The position numbers and the translations under genes are program-made. Below are positions 1 through 5,924 of a stretch of 8,579 bases of DNA, one piece after another. This DNA comes from Selenomonadaceae bacterium. GTDB taxonomy: Bacteria; Bacillota; Negativicutes; Selenomonadales; Selenomonadaceae. The notes beneath the pieces are model-generated. The model was not told the DNA's origin. It worked only from the letters and a program-made list of their open reading frames with translations, and made no database searches. The first letter of the stretch is position 1; every line of letters begins with the position of its first letter. The stretch lies in contig JAFSUE010000245.1 of assembly GCA_017445435.1 (NCBI GenBank), forward strand, positions 1-8,579. The letters run 5' to 3'.

Positions 1-475
1 CGATAATTGATTCAAAGGCGTCCTCCAAATTTGAATCGCGATCGCTACCGCCAGTAGATTCTTCGCCGTAATCGAATAAAAGTTTATCGCCTATTTTCAA
101 ACGTCTAGCGATTTTAGCTAAAGTAGCTTGACAAACGACGCTTGCACGAAGTTTAGTTAAATCGCCTTCGGAGAGTGAAGGAAATTTTTTAAAAATGTAA
201 GTGCTTGACGCCAATTCCAAAACGGCATCACCCATATACTCAAGCTTTTCATTGTCGTTAAAAACTTTACCGTAACTGCGCGAATATGAACTGTGAGTAA
301 GCGCGATATTTAAAATTTCGATTCGATTAAAAGTAACGCCGATTTTTTTTTGGAAAGCATCTAAAGTTCGACGGCGCGGCGCGTCAATCGGACAACTTAT
401 CAAGCCGTCGTAAAGCGGAATAGTTTTTTCAGTTAAAACTTTTGGAATTAATTCTTCCTTATTTTTTTTTGACAA
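1..475 (-). CDS. rnc: Ribonuclease III (5' part; 3' end outside window)
   Basis: Double-strand-specific endoribonuclease that processes rRNA precursors and structured mRNAs in the cytoplasm. The first 158 codons are present; the rest of the nuclease domain and the dsRNA-binding domain lie beyond base 1. The start is a TTG at 475-473, preceded by AGGAAGGCGG; no ATG is suitably placed. The signature NEKLEYMGDAVL is at residues 75-86, and all six expected acidic catalytic residues are visible: E76, E79, D83, E103, D152 and E155 (the last two in DAFE). Residues 1-36 form an N-terminal extension before the usual first helix (about residues 37-49, leading to ALTHSSY at 58-64). The gene begins 15 bases after the fabF stop, so it is almost certainly cotranscribed with fabK and fabF; acpP/fabF/rnc neighbourhoods are common in Firmicutes. 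Identity is secure; only the start is inferred. Confidence 0.95.
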   Translation of the reverse strand, partial: MSKKNKEELIPKVLTEKTIPLYDGLISCPIDAPRRRTLDAFQKKIGVTFNRIEILNIALTHSSYSRSYGKVFNDNEKLEYMGDAVLELASSTYIFKKFPSLSEGDLTKLRASVVCQATLAKIARRLKIGDKLLFDYGEESTGGSDRDSNLEDAFESII

Positions 476-490
476 AATTTTTCCGCCTTC

Positions 491-1735
491 CTAATCGGCA
501 AATTTTTTGAAGACAAGGCAAGCGTTATGACCGCCGAAACCGAAAGAATTTGAAATGGCGACGTTTACAATTTTATCCCGCGCAGTATTCGGCACGTAGT
601 CAAGGTCAAGTCCTTCGTCAGGCGTTTCATAGTTAATCGTAGGCGGCAAGAAATTTTCTGAAATGGCTAAAACGCTGGCTATAGCCTCAACGCCACCAGC
701 CGCGCCGAGCATATGACCTGTCATAGATTTTGTGGAGGAGACGGCAACTTTATAGGCGTGTTCGCCGAAAACAGCTTTAATTGCCTTTGTTTCGCCTTCG
801 TCGTTAAAATGCGTGGACGTACCGTGCGCGTTAATGTAGTCGACATCAGCAGGAGAAATTTTAGCGTCATCAAGTGCAAGCTGAATACATTTAGCTTGAA
901 ATTCGCCTTCAGGAGCGGGCGTTGTGATATGGTAAGCGTCATTATTTCGACCGTAGCCGATAATTTCCGCGTAAATTTTAGCGCCACGATTTTTAGCATG
1001 TTCAAGACTTTCAAGCGTGACAATTCCCGCGCCTTCGCCAATTACAAAACCGCTACGATTTTTATCGAAAGGTCTTGATGCGTGGTGTGGATCGTCATTG
1101 TGATCTGCGCAAAGAGCTTTCATAGCCGCGAAACCTGCAACGCCAGCTTGTGAAACACTTGCTTCTGCACCACCTGCGAACATTAAATCAGCTTCGCCAC
1201 TTTGAATTACGCGGAAGGCATCACCAATGCAATTTGTACCAGTCGCGCAAGCAGTCACGACGCAAGCTGAAGGTCCATGAACGCCGAGCGTAATTGCAAT
1301 TTGCCCAGTCGCCATGTTCGCAATCATCATTGGAATGAAAAATGGGCTAATCTTCGACGGACCTTTAGCAAAAAGTTTTTGGTACTGATTATGAAGAGTT
1401 TGCATACCGCCGATACCTGCGCCGACAAAAACGCCAGCACGTTCGCGATTAATTTTTTCAAGGTCAAGCGCCGCGTCGTCAAGTGCAAGTTTAGCCGCCG
1501 CTACTGCTAATTGCGCGTACCTGTCCATACGCTTAGATTCTTTTTTGTCGATAAAGTCATCTGGATTAAAATCTTTGACTTCGCCAGCAATTTGTGAATT
1601 GTATTCGGCAGGATCAAATTGCGTGATTCGTTCGATACCGTTTCGACCTTCGCGCAGTCCAGCTAAAAAATTTTCCTTACCTGTACCAATCGGCGTAATT
1701 GCGCCTAATCCAGTTACGACAACTCTATTTCCCAA
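491..1735 (-). CDS. fabF: Beta-ketoacyl-ACP synthase II
   Basis: Condensing enzyme of type II fatty-acid synthesis: it joins malonyl-ACP to a growing acyl-ACP with loss of CO2. The 414-residue product is normal length for FabF and has the thiolase fold. The active-site cysteine is C163 in VTACATG, the catalytic histidines are H304 in NAHGTST and H341 in TGHMLGAAGG, and the conserved lysine is K336. The N terminus MGNRVVVTGLGAITPIG is typical. A TTG at 1753 could extend the frame by six codons, but the Shine-Dalgarno sequence AAAGGAG lies inside that extension, 8 bases before the TTG at 1735-1733, so I take the downstream TTG as the start. The gene sits between fabK and rnc. KAS II rather than KAS I or III is favoured by the Cys-His-His triad and the overall sequence. 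Confidence 0.96.
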   Translation of the reverse strand: MGNRVVVTGLGAITPIGTGKENFLAGLREGRNGIERITQFDPAEYNSQIAGEVKDFNPDDFIDKKESKRMDRYAQLAVAAAKLALDDAALDLEKINRERAGVFVGAGIGGMQTLHNQYQKLFAKGPSKISPFFIPMMIANMATGQIAITLGVHGPSACVVTACATGTNCIGDAFRVIQSGEADLMFAGGAEASVSQAGVAGFAAMKALCADHNDDPHHASRPFDKNRSGFVIGEGAGIVTLESLEHAKNRGAKIYAEIIGYGRNNDAYHITTPAPEGEFQAKCIQLALDDAKISPADVDYINAHGTSTHFNDEGETKAIKAVFGEHAYKVAVSSTKSMTGHMLGAAGGVEAIASVLAISENFLPPTINYETPDEGLDLDYVPNTARDKIVNVAISNSFGFGGHNACLVFKKFAD

Positions 1736-1780
1736 AATAAATTCTCCTTTCAATGCTAGCTTGTAGGAAAATAATTCTAC

Positions 1781-1803
1781 ATTCTTAATTCTTAATTCTT
1801 AAT
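1781..1803. repeat. Heptamer tandem array, fabK-fabF spacer
   Basis: ATTCTTA is repeated three times exactly (1781-1787, 1788-1794, 1795-1801) and then breaks down into ATTCAATTA at the fabK stop. On the coding (minus) strand the unit reads TAAGAAT. The rest of the spacer holds CTAGCTT GTAGGAA, related to the heptamers between rpsD and rpsK, and a 5-bp inverted repeat TGTAG/CTACA. Confidence 0.75.
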
Positions 1804-1807
1804 TCAA

Positions 1808-2749
1808 TTAAACCGCTTCGGCTTCTGTGACAAGCTGACCAATAATTTCTTTAACCGATAAAATTTTTTCAATGCGCGGCATATATTCACCAGTAAATAC
1901 AAGCCCCGTTTCAACGTCGCCTTGCTGTGCACGAGTCAACGCACGGACGATACAGAAATTATGTTTGCAAGCTTTAAGGCAAGAATCACAAACTTTAGGC
2001 GGAACTGGACCTTCCATTACGCGCTTAGAAAATGGCGTACGAACTGCACGACCAGGCAAGCCGACGGGACTTTGAATGACTACGACATCTTCAGGACGTG
2101 ACTTGAGATAATATTCTTTCAAACTTGGCGCGGCGTTGGATTCGACGCTTGCCGCAAATCGTGACCCCATTTGTACGCCGTTAGCGCCCATATTCAGCAT
2201 TTCGATAATATCTTTGCCATTAAGTACGCCGCCAGCCGCTATGACAGGAATTTTAACTGCGGCACGTATCGGCGGAATAAGTTCACGTGATGAAATGTCT
2301 GTACCTAAATGACCGCCAGCCTCTTTGCCTTCGACGACGATAGCCGCCGCGCCGAGCTTTTCAGAAATTTTTGCAAGCCGTACTGACGATACGATTGGAA
2401 CTATAGGCGTTTTAGATTCTTTGCCGAGTTCAAAAATATCACGTGAAAAGCCAGCGCCAGCGACGATTAAATCAATTCCCGCGTCAATCGCCGTGTTGAC
2501 GATACCTGCGAAGTCCGACGCCGCTACCATTATGTTTATGCCAATGACGCCTTTTGTTAATGAACGCGCTAATTTTATTTCGTAGCGCAATTCAGGATGA
2601 GTCATTCCCGACGCCGCAATTAAACCTATGCCGCCTTCATTAGCGACTGCCGCCGCCAGCCGCGCAGTTGATAGACGAATTGCCATTCCGCCTTGAACTA
2701 TCGGTATTTTTGCTGTCTTTGTTCCTATTTTAAGTTCAGGAAGTTTCAA
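1808..2749 (-). CDS. fabK: FabK-like enoyl-ACP reductase (FMN, nitronate monooxygenase fold)
   Basis: Likely performs the last step of each fatty-acid elongation cycle, reducing trans-2-enoyl-ACP with FMN and NAD(P)H. The protein is a TIM-barrel of the 2-nitropropane dioxygenase/FabK superfamily: IVQGGMAIRLS at 17-27, NEGGIGLIAASGM at 37-49, the catalytic-type GGH at 145-147, and the FMN phosphate loops IAAGGV (170-175) and QMGSRF (193-198). The start is a TTG at 2749-2747 behind AAGGAGGT with 8 bases of spacing, giving 313 residues; about 20 upstream in-frame codons derive from repeat DNA and are not protein. The C-terminal part carries four cysteines, C254, C257, C261 and C266 (CX2CX3CX4C), which may bind metal. 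The position next to fabF supports FabK, but related members are nitronate monooxygenases, so substrate is inferred. Confidence 0.85.
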   Translation of the reverse strand: MKLPELKIGTKTAKIPIVQGGMAIRLSTARLAAAVANEGGIGLIAASGMTHPELRYEIKLARSLTKGVIGINIMVAASDFAGIVNTAIDAGIDLIVAGAGFSRDIFELGKESKTPIVPIVSSVRLAKISEKLGAAAIVVEGKEAGGHLGTDISSRELIPPIRAAVKIPVIAAGGVLNGKDIIEMLNMGANGVQMGSRFAASVESNAAPSLKEYYLKSRPEDVVVIQSPVGLPGRAVRTPFSKRVMEGPVPPKVCDSCLKACKHNFCIVRALTRAQQGDVETGLVFTGEYMPRIEKILSVKEIIGQLVTEAEAV

Positions 2750-2766
2750 TCGGCAGACCTCCTTTT

Positions 2767-2801
2767 TAGTTAGTAGTAAGTAGTGAGTAGTTAGTAGTAT
2801 T
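2767..2801. repeat. Heptamer tandem array upstream of fabK
   Basis: Five 7-bp units of the form TAGTNNN: TAGTTAG, TAGTAAG, TAGTGAG, TAGTTAG and TAGTATT. The unit TAGTTAGTAGT at 2788-2798 is matched by a perfect 11-bp inverted copy at 2808-2818 (ACTACTAACTA) across a 9-base loop, so the fabK leader can form a hairpin. The array ends a few bases before the fabK Shine-Dalgarno sequence. Confidence 0.75.
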
Positions 2802-2943
2802 TTTTCCACTACTAACTAGGTGGTGTTGAATAACTAAGTAGAAAAATTTTCAAGCTGAAAAATCACGGTAATTAAGCGGCATTTCCCAGCGCCTCTGTAA
2901 CGTTGGATTGTCGCAACAAATGGGACGCGGTGTATTGCTGAAA

Positions 2944-2972
2944 TTTATAAAAAGTAAATCGTGGGCGCACAA
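2944..2972 (-). promoter_or_regulatory. Weak candidate promoter for fabK-fabF-rnc
   Basis: On the minus strand, TTGTGC (2972-2967) is followed after 17 bases by TATAAA (2949-2944). The -10 matches consensus at 5 of 6 positions, the -35 at only 3 of 6. It lies inside the MITE-like element. The acpP terminator upstream means fabK probably needs its own promoter, and this is the best-spaced candidate I found between 3080 and 2760. Confidence 0.3.
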
Positions 2973-2992
2973 ATGCCGCAATGTTTTCTTTG

Positions 2993-3021
2993 CTACTTTC
3001 TTTTGCGTCAAAAGAAAGTAG
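2993..3021. repeat. Perfect 13-bp hairpin inside the MITE-like element
   Basis: CTACTTTCTTTTG (2993-3005) and CAAAAGAAAGTAG (3009-3021) pair perfectly across the 3-base loop CGT. Neither strand has a U-run directly after the stem, so it does not look like a classic terminator; a structural role in the element is more likely. Confidence 0.8.
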
Positions 3022-3075
3022 TTTAACAAAATTTAAAAATAGAAAGTCTACTTAATCAACACTACCTAATTATTT

Positions 3076-3113
3076 TAAAAAATCCCGCGAAGAAAATTTT
3101 ACTTCACGGGATT
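3076..3113 (-). terminator. Rho-independent terminator after acpP
   Basis: On the minus strand, AATCCCGTGAAG (3113-3102) pairs over 12 positions, including one G-U, with CTTCGCGGGATT (3092-3081) across a 9-base loop, and the stem runs directly into TTTT. It lies 40 bases after the acpP stop and separates fabG-acpP from fabK-fabF-rnc. Confidence 0.9.
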
Positions 3114-3152
3114 AAATCCAAAAACTTTATTCGCAAAAATTTTATCTGCGGT

Positions 3153-3383
3153 TTATTGAACTTCTTCGATATACTTAACAACGTCTTCGACGGTTTTAAT
3201 TTTTTCAGCTTTTTCATCGGGAATTTCAATATTGAACTCTTCCTCAAAAGCCATAATAAGTTCAACAATGTCAAGAGAATCTGCGCCAAGGTCATCGACG
3301 AAAGTTGAAGACATTTGGACTTCATCCGCCTCAACTCCGAGCTGTTCCACAACAATTTTCTTAACCTGGTCAAAAGTCGACAC
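3153..3383 (-). CDS. acpP: Acyl carrier protein
   Basis: Small acidic carrier that holds the growing acyl chain on a 4'-phosphopantetheine arm and presents it to FabF, FabG and FabK. The 76-residue length is standard. The attachment site is S36 in DLGADSLDIVEL, followed by the acidic recognition helix with EEEFNIEIPDE. The start is a GTG at 3383-3381. The only Shine-Dalgarno match, GAGGAG, lies 12 bases upstream, which is long, and a 7-bp inverted repeat brackets it. The gene follows fabG by 111 bases, has a terminator 40 bases downstream, and is probably the last gene of the fabG-acpP transcript. Identity is very secure. Confidence 0.97.
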   Translation of the reverse strand: MSTFDQVKKIVVEQLGVEADEVQMSSTFVDDLGADSLDIVELIMAFEEEFNIEIPDEKAEKIKTVEDVVKYIEEVQ

Positions 3384-3420
3384 TACAAACTCACACTCCT
3401 CAAAAAATTTTGCGTTTGTA
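3384..3420 (-). promoter_or_regulatory. Inverted repeat enclosing the acpP ribosome binding site
   Basis: On the minus strand TACAAAC (3420-3414) is the exact reverse complement of GTTTGTA (3390-3384), which ends directly before the acpP GTG. The 23-base loop contains GAGGAG. Folding would leave the binding site in the loop and shorten its distance to the start codon. Seven pairs may occur by chance, so a role is speculative. Confidence 0.4.
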
Positions 3421-3463
3421 CTTTTCGCTTAAAAGTTTAGTTCTACTAAAAATTTATTTTACC

Positions 3464-3491
3464 AGCCACTAGCTACAAGCTACCAGCTAGA
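3464..3491. repeat. Heptamer tandem array, fabG-acpP spacer
   Basis: Four 7-bp units: AGCCACT, AGCTACA, AGCTACC, AGCTAGA. On the coding strand they read as NNTAGCT-type units. The array starts 3 bases after the fabG stop codon. Confidence 0.75.
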
Positions 3492-3494
3492 AAT

Positions 3495-4244
3495 TTACAT
3501 AGCCATTCCGCCATCAACCGCGATAACTTGCCCTGTGATATACGCCGCTTGATCAGATACTAAAAACGCTACAAGGTTTGCAACGTCTTCAACGTCGCCA
3601 ATTCGTCCAGCAGGTATGCCCTTCAACAGTTCATCTTTGACTTTGTCGGAAAGTACGTTTGTCATATCCGTTTCGATAAAGCCAGGCGCAACCGCATTGA
3701 CAGTGACATTTCTAGCGGCAAGTTCTTTAGCCGCAGACTTCGTAAAGCCGATAATTCCAGCCTTAGCCGCCGCATAATTGGCTTGACTTATGTTGCCAGT
3801 AATGCCGACGACTGACGAAAGATTTACAATCCGTCCACTGCGCTGTTTCATCATAATACGCGCTACAGCCTTTGTGCAGTTAAAGACACCTTTTAAGTTC
3901 GTGGCAATAACTTCGTCAAAGTCCGATTCGCTCATCTTAATTAAAAGATTGTCCCGCGTAATTCCAGCGTTATTGACAAGAATATCAAACGTTCCAAAAT
4001 TTTCTGTCACAGTCTTAACGATTGACTGAACCGTTTCAAAATCTGCAACGTTGCCTTGAACTAAGATAGCCTGTTCGCCATTCGATTCGATAGCCGCTTG
4101 AACTTCCTGCGCCTTAGCTAAGTTGCCAGCAAAATTTATCGCGACTTTTGCGCCGAGACTTGAAAGTTTCAATGCAATAGCACGCCCAATTCCGCGTGAC
4201 GCACCAGTTACCAGTGCAGATTTACCTTTCAAAAATTTTTCCAA
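3495..4244 (-). CDS. fabG: 3-oxoacyl-ACP reductase
   Basis: NADPH-dependent short-chain dehydrogenase that reduces 3-oxoacyl-ACP to 3-hydroxyacyl-ACP, the first reduction of the elongation cycle. The 249-residue product has the Rossmann motif TGASRGIG at 13-20, NNAG at 91-94, and the full catalytic tetrad N116, S144, Y157 and K161 (YAAAK). The C-terminal AYITGQVIAVDGGMAM is typical of FabG. The start is a TTG at 4244-4242 behind GGAGG with 8 bases of spacing. The gene has its own promoter about 20 bases upstream and leads an operon with acpP. Its placement right after rplQ is unusual; in most Firmicutes fabG lies between fabD and acpP. FabG is preferred over other SDR enzymes because of sequence and acpP adjacency. 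Confidence 0.95.
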   Translation of the reverse strand: MEKFLKGKSALVTGASRGIGRAIALKLSSLGAKVAINFAGNLAKAQEVQAAIESNGEQAILVQGNVADFETVQSIVKTVTENFGTFDILVNNAGITRDNLLIKMSESDFDEVIATNLKGVFNCTKAVARIMMKQRSGRIVNLSSVVGITGNISQANYAAAKAGIIGFTKSAAKELAARNVTVNAVAPGFIETDMTNVLSDKVKDELLKGIPAGRIGDVEDVANLVAFLVSDQAAYITGQVIAVDGGMAM

Positions 4245-4264
4245 AATTTACGCCTCCACGCAAA

Positions 4265-4293
4265 AATATAGCACAAACACTTTGACTTGTCCA
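4265..4293 (-). promoter_or_regulatory. Promoter of fabG-acpP
   Basis: TGGACA (4293-4288), a 17-base spacer ending in TGC, then TATATT (4270-4265) on the minus strand. Both hexamers match the sigma-70/sigma-A consensus at 5 of 6 positions, and the TGn gives an extended -10. The predicted leader before the TTG start is short, about 15 bases, and holds the Shine-Dalgarno sequence. The layout closely resembles that of the rpmJ promoter. Confidence 0.75.
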
Positions 4294-4302
4294 CTTTTCT
4301 AA

Positions 4303-4340
4303 GAAATTGAAAATTTTCTAAAAAATAATTTTCAAATTTC
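4303..4340 (-). terminator. AT-rich hairpin after rplQ, possible weak terminator
   Basis: On the minus strand GAAATTTGAAAATT (4340-4327) pairs with AATTTTCAATTTC (4315-4303) apart from one bulged T, across an 11-base loop. It lies 10 bases past the rplQ stop and just before the fabG promoter, where an operon end is expected. The stem is almost all A-T and no long U-run follows, so termination would be inefficient. Confidence 0.4.
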
Positions 4341-4350
4341 CATTAAGTTT

Positions 4351-4698
4351 TCAATCTTTGTCAACGAGTTCCATTAAGACCATCGGAGCGGCATCGCCAC
4401 GACGCGGACCAAGTTTCAAAATGCGAGTGTAACCGCCTTCACGATCGCTGAACTTTTGCGGCAACTCTTCAAAAATTTTATGGACGACTTCGACGTTAGC
4501 CACCATTTGAATGGCTTGACGACGAGCGCTAAGATCGCCGCGTTTGGCAAGCGTGACGACCTTGTCAGCAAATTTGCGAAGTTCCTTAGCCTTAGCTTCG
4601 GTAGTTTCGATTTGCCCGTAAGTGAAAAATGCGGCAAGGAGCGACTTAAACAGTGCCTTACGTGCGCCGCTGTTCCTGCCGAGCCTTCTATAACTCAT
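4351..4698 (-). CDS. rplQ: 50S ribosomal protein L17
   Basis: Large-subunit protein located near the end of the peptide exit tunnel. The product is 115 residues, the short bacterial form. The N terminus MSYRRLGRNSGARKALFKSL, the central TTEAKAKELRKFADKVVTLAKRGD and the C-terminal GGYTRILKLGPRRGDAAPMVLMELV are all canonical. The ATG at 4698-4696 follows AAAGGA with 7 bases of spacing. It is the last gene of the rpmJ-to-rplQ operon, as in most bacteria, and follows rpoA by 52 bases that contain heptamer repeats. Confidence 0.97.
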   Translation of the reverse strand: MSYRRLGRNSGARKALFKSLLAAFFTYGQIETTEAKAKELRKFADKVVTLAKRGDLSARRQAIQMVANVEVVHKIFEELPQKFSDREGGYTRILKLGPRRGDAAPMVLMELVDKD

Positions 4699-4718
4699 CT
4701 TTAAATCCTTTCTGAATG

Positions 4719-4750
4719 TTAGCTTTTAGGCTAAATCATTACGCATTGAA
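4719..4750. repeat. Degenerate heptamer array, rpoA-rplQ spacer
   Basis: TTAGCTT (4719-4725) and TTAGGCT (4726-4732), then ATTACGC (4738-4744) after a 5-base interruption. The same words occur in the rpsD-rpsK and rpoA-rpsD spacers. TTAGC (4719-4723) and GCTAA (4730-4734) also form a 5-bp inverted repeat. Confidence 0.55.
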
Positions 4751-5824
4751 TTAAATGTCTTCAGTGTTGACGTGAACGCTAGGTTTCAGCGACAAGCCAA
4801 TATCTTCAAGTTTCTTTTTAACTTCATCAAGTGACTTTCTGCCGAGATTGCGTACCTTCATCATATCTTCTTCACTCTTATTGACGAGATCGCCAACAAA
4901 GTCAATTCCTGCACGTTTCAAGCAGTTGAACGAACGCACCGAAAGATCCAAATCCTCAATCGTCATGTCCAAAATCTTGGAAGTTTTATCTTCAGGAGTA
5001 GATGAAGGCGTTTCAGATGAAGCTTGCGCTTGCGGTTCTTCCTCACTGACAAAAATTTCCTCAACTAAGCCTTGCATGCTCTGGAAAAGTTTTAAACGAT
5101 TGATAAGCGTTTCAGCCGCCTTAGCAACTGCTTCATCGGGCTTAATCGTGCCGTTTGTCCAAACTTCAAGAATCAGTTTGTCGTAGTCCATTTCATTGCC
5201 GACGCGGGTATCTTGAACTTCATAGTTGACGCGCAGGACGGGTGAAAAAATTGAATCAATCGGAATAACGCCAATTACGTCGTCAGGACGTTTATTTTTT
5301 TCTGCTTCGACGTAGCCAAAATTTTTTTCGACGCGCATTTCAATATGCAGTTGCCCATCTGAATTTAAAGTGGCTATGTGCAAGTCAGGGTTGACAACTT
5401 CCACGTCAGCGCCGCAGATAACGTCAGCACCAGTAATTTCAATATCAGTACCAGTTGCGCTACGATTTTTTCGCGTTTCATCGGAATCAATTCTTATAAT
5501 ATGGCGCGATTCTTCGTCAGGATTTTCTGGATTGACAATGCCCGTACCCACGATTTTTAAACAAAGTTGCTTAATGTTCAGCACAATGTTTGTAATATCT
5601 TCGCGAACGCCAGGCAAGGTAGAAAATTCATGCAGGACGCCATCAATTTTTATGGACGTGACTGCGGCACCTTCAAGCGACGCTAACAACATACGACGCA
5701 GACTATTTCCGATTGTATGACCATAGCCGCGCTCAAGCGGTTCACAAGAAAATTTGCCGTAATCTGCGCGAATTTCAACTGTTTCAATCTTCGGCTCAAA
5801 TTTAGATTTTTCATTGTCTGCCAA
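4751..5824 (-). CDS. rpoA: RNA polymerase alpha subunit
   Basis: Dimerises to nucleate core RNA polymerase assembly; its C-terminal domain contacts UP elements and activators. The N-terminal domain is recognised from GKFSCEPLERGYGHTIGNSLRRMLL (about 23-47) and the NPDLHIATL region. The C-terminal domain begins near residue 281 and includes SVRSFNCLKRAGI with the DNA-contact arginine, and NLGRKSLDEVKKKL. I choose the TTG at 5824-5822, 8 bases after AAAGGGG, giving 357 residues; an ATG at 5842 would put the Shine-Dalgarno sequence inside the gene and begins in repeat DNA. The protein is longer than the usual 315-330 residues because of an insertion of about 23 residues near 92-125 and a Ser/Glu/Pro-rich linker near 260-280. 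Identity is secure. Confidence 0.97.
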   Translation of the reverse strand: MADNEKSKFEPKIETVEIRADYGKFSCEPLERGYGHTIGNSLRRMLLASLEGAAVTSIKIDGVLHEFSTLPGVREDITNIVLNIKQLCLKIVGTGIVNPENPDEESRHIIRIDSDETRKNRSATGTDIEITGADVICGADVEVVNPDLHIATLNSDGQLHIEMRVEKNFGYVEAEKNKRPDDVIGVIPIDSIFSPVLRVNYEVQDTRVGNEMDYDKLILEVWTNGTIKPDEAVAKAAETLINRLKLFQSMQGLVEEIFVSEEEPQAQASSETPSSTPEDKTSKILDMTIEDLDLSVRSFNCLKRAGIDFVGDLVNKSEEDMMKVRNLGRKSLDEVKKKLEDIGLSLKPSVHVNTEDI

Positions 5825-5841
5825 GAGTATTGCCCCTTTCA

Positions 5842-5907
5842 TTAGGGATTAGGGTTTAGGGGTTAGGCTAAAATCTAATCCCTAAAACCTATAATTACGC
5901 ACTACGC
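5842..5907. repeat. Heptamer arrays with 11-bp inverted repeat, rpsD-rpoA spacer
   Basis: Four units TTAGGGA, TTAGGGT, TTAGGGG, TTAGGCT (5842-5869), then inverted units CTAATCC, CTAAAAC (5875-5888), then ATTACGC and ACTACGC (5894-5907). TTAGGGATTAG (5842-5852) and CTAATCCCTAA (5875-5885) are perfect reverse complements, giving an 11-bp stem with a 22-base loop immediately before the rpoA ribosome binding site. Confidence 0.75.
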
Positions 5908-5924
5908 ATAAAATAGCAGACTGA

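Larger units (their letters stand above)
2817..3068. mobile_element. MITE-like non-coding element between acpP and fabK
   Basis: About 250 bp bounded by imperfect terminal inverted repeats. The left end TAGGTGGTGTTGA continues to TAAGTAGA (2817-2842); the inverted right end TAGGTAGTGTTGA continues to TTAAGTAGA (3068-3047). The arms differ by one substitution and a 4-base length difference. Inside are a nested perfect 9-bp inverted repeat, GCGGCATTT at 2876-2884 with AAATGCCGC at 2971-2979, and a perfect 13-bp hairpin at 2993-3021. The core is visibly more GC-rich than the flanks. No transposase and no gene with a ribosome binding site is present. If the outermost TA is a duplicated target, the ends would be GGT(G/A)GTGTTGA, which would suit a TA-targeting transposase; this is a guess. 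Together with the heptamers and terminator it accounts for the gene-free stretch 2750-3152. Confidence 0.6.

Noticed and set aside
713..1078. Long plus-strand frames opposite fabF, fabG, rpoA, rpsD and others
   Set aside because: They are shadows of well-identified minus-strand genes, with no recognisable protein features and no binding sites.
2750..2809. Upstream in-frame extension of fabK by 20 codons
   Set aside because: The extension is encoded by the TAGTNAG heptamer array and includes the AAGGAGGT binding site of the TTG start at 2749.
2920..3021. Small plus-strand frame of 33 codons (MGRGVLLKF...) in the MITE-like element
   Set aside because: It has no ribosome binding site, its end is the arm of the perfect 13-bp hairpin, and it lies fully inside repeat structure; most likely not translated.
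3384..3494. Separate promoter for acpP in the fabG-acpP spacer
   Set aside because: TGGTAAAAT near 3460 resembles an extended -10, but no acceptable -35 lies 16-18 bases upstream, and that region is heptamer repeat.
4245..4350. FapR- or FabT-type operator at the fabG promoter
   Set aside because: I looked for a palindrome of the FapR (TTAGTACC...) or FabT (TTTGA...TCAAA) kind and found none convincing.
5825..5842. ATG at 5842 as the rpoA start
   Set aside because: It lies in the TTAGGGN repeat and has no binding site of its own; AAAGGGG immediately downstream fits the TTG at 5824.
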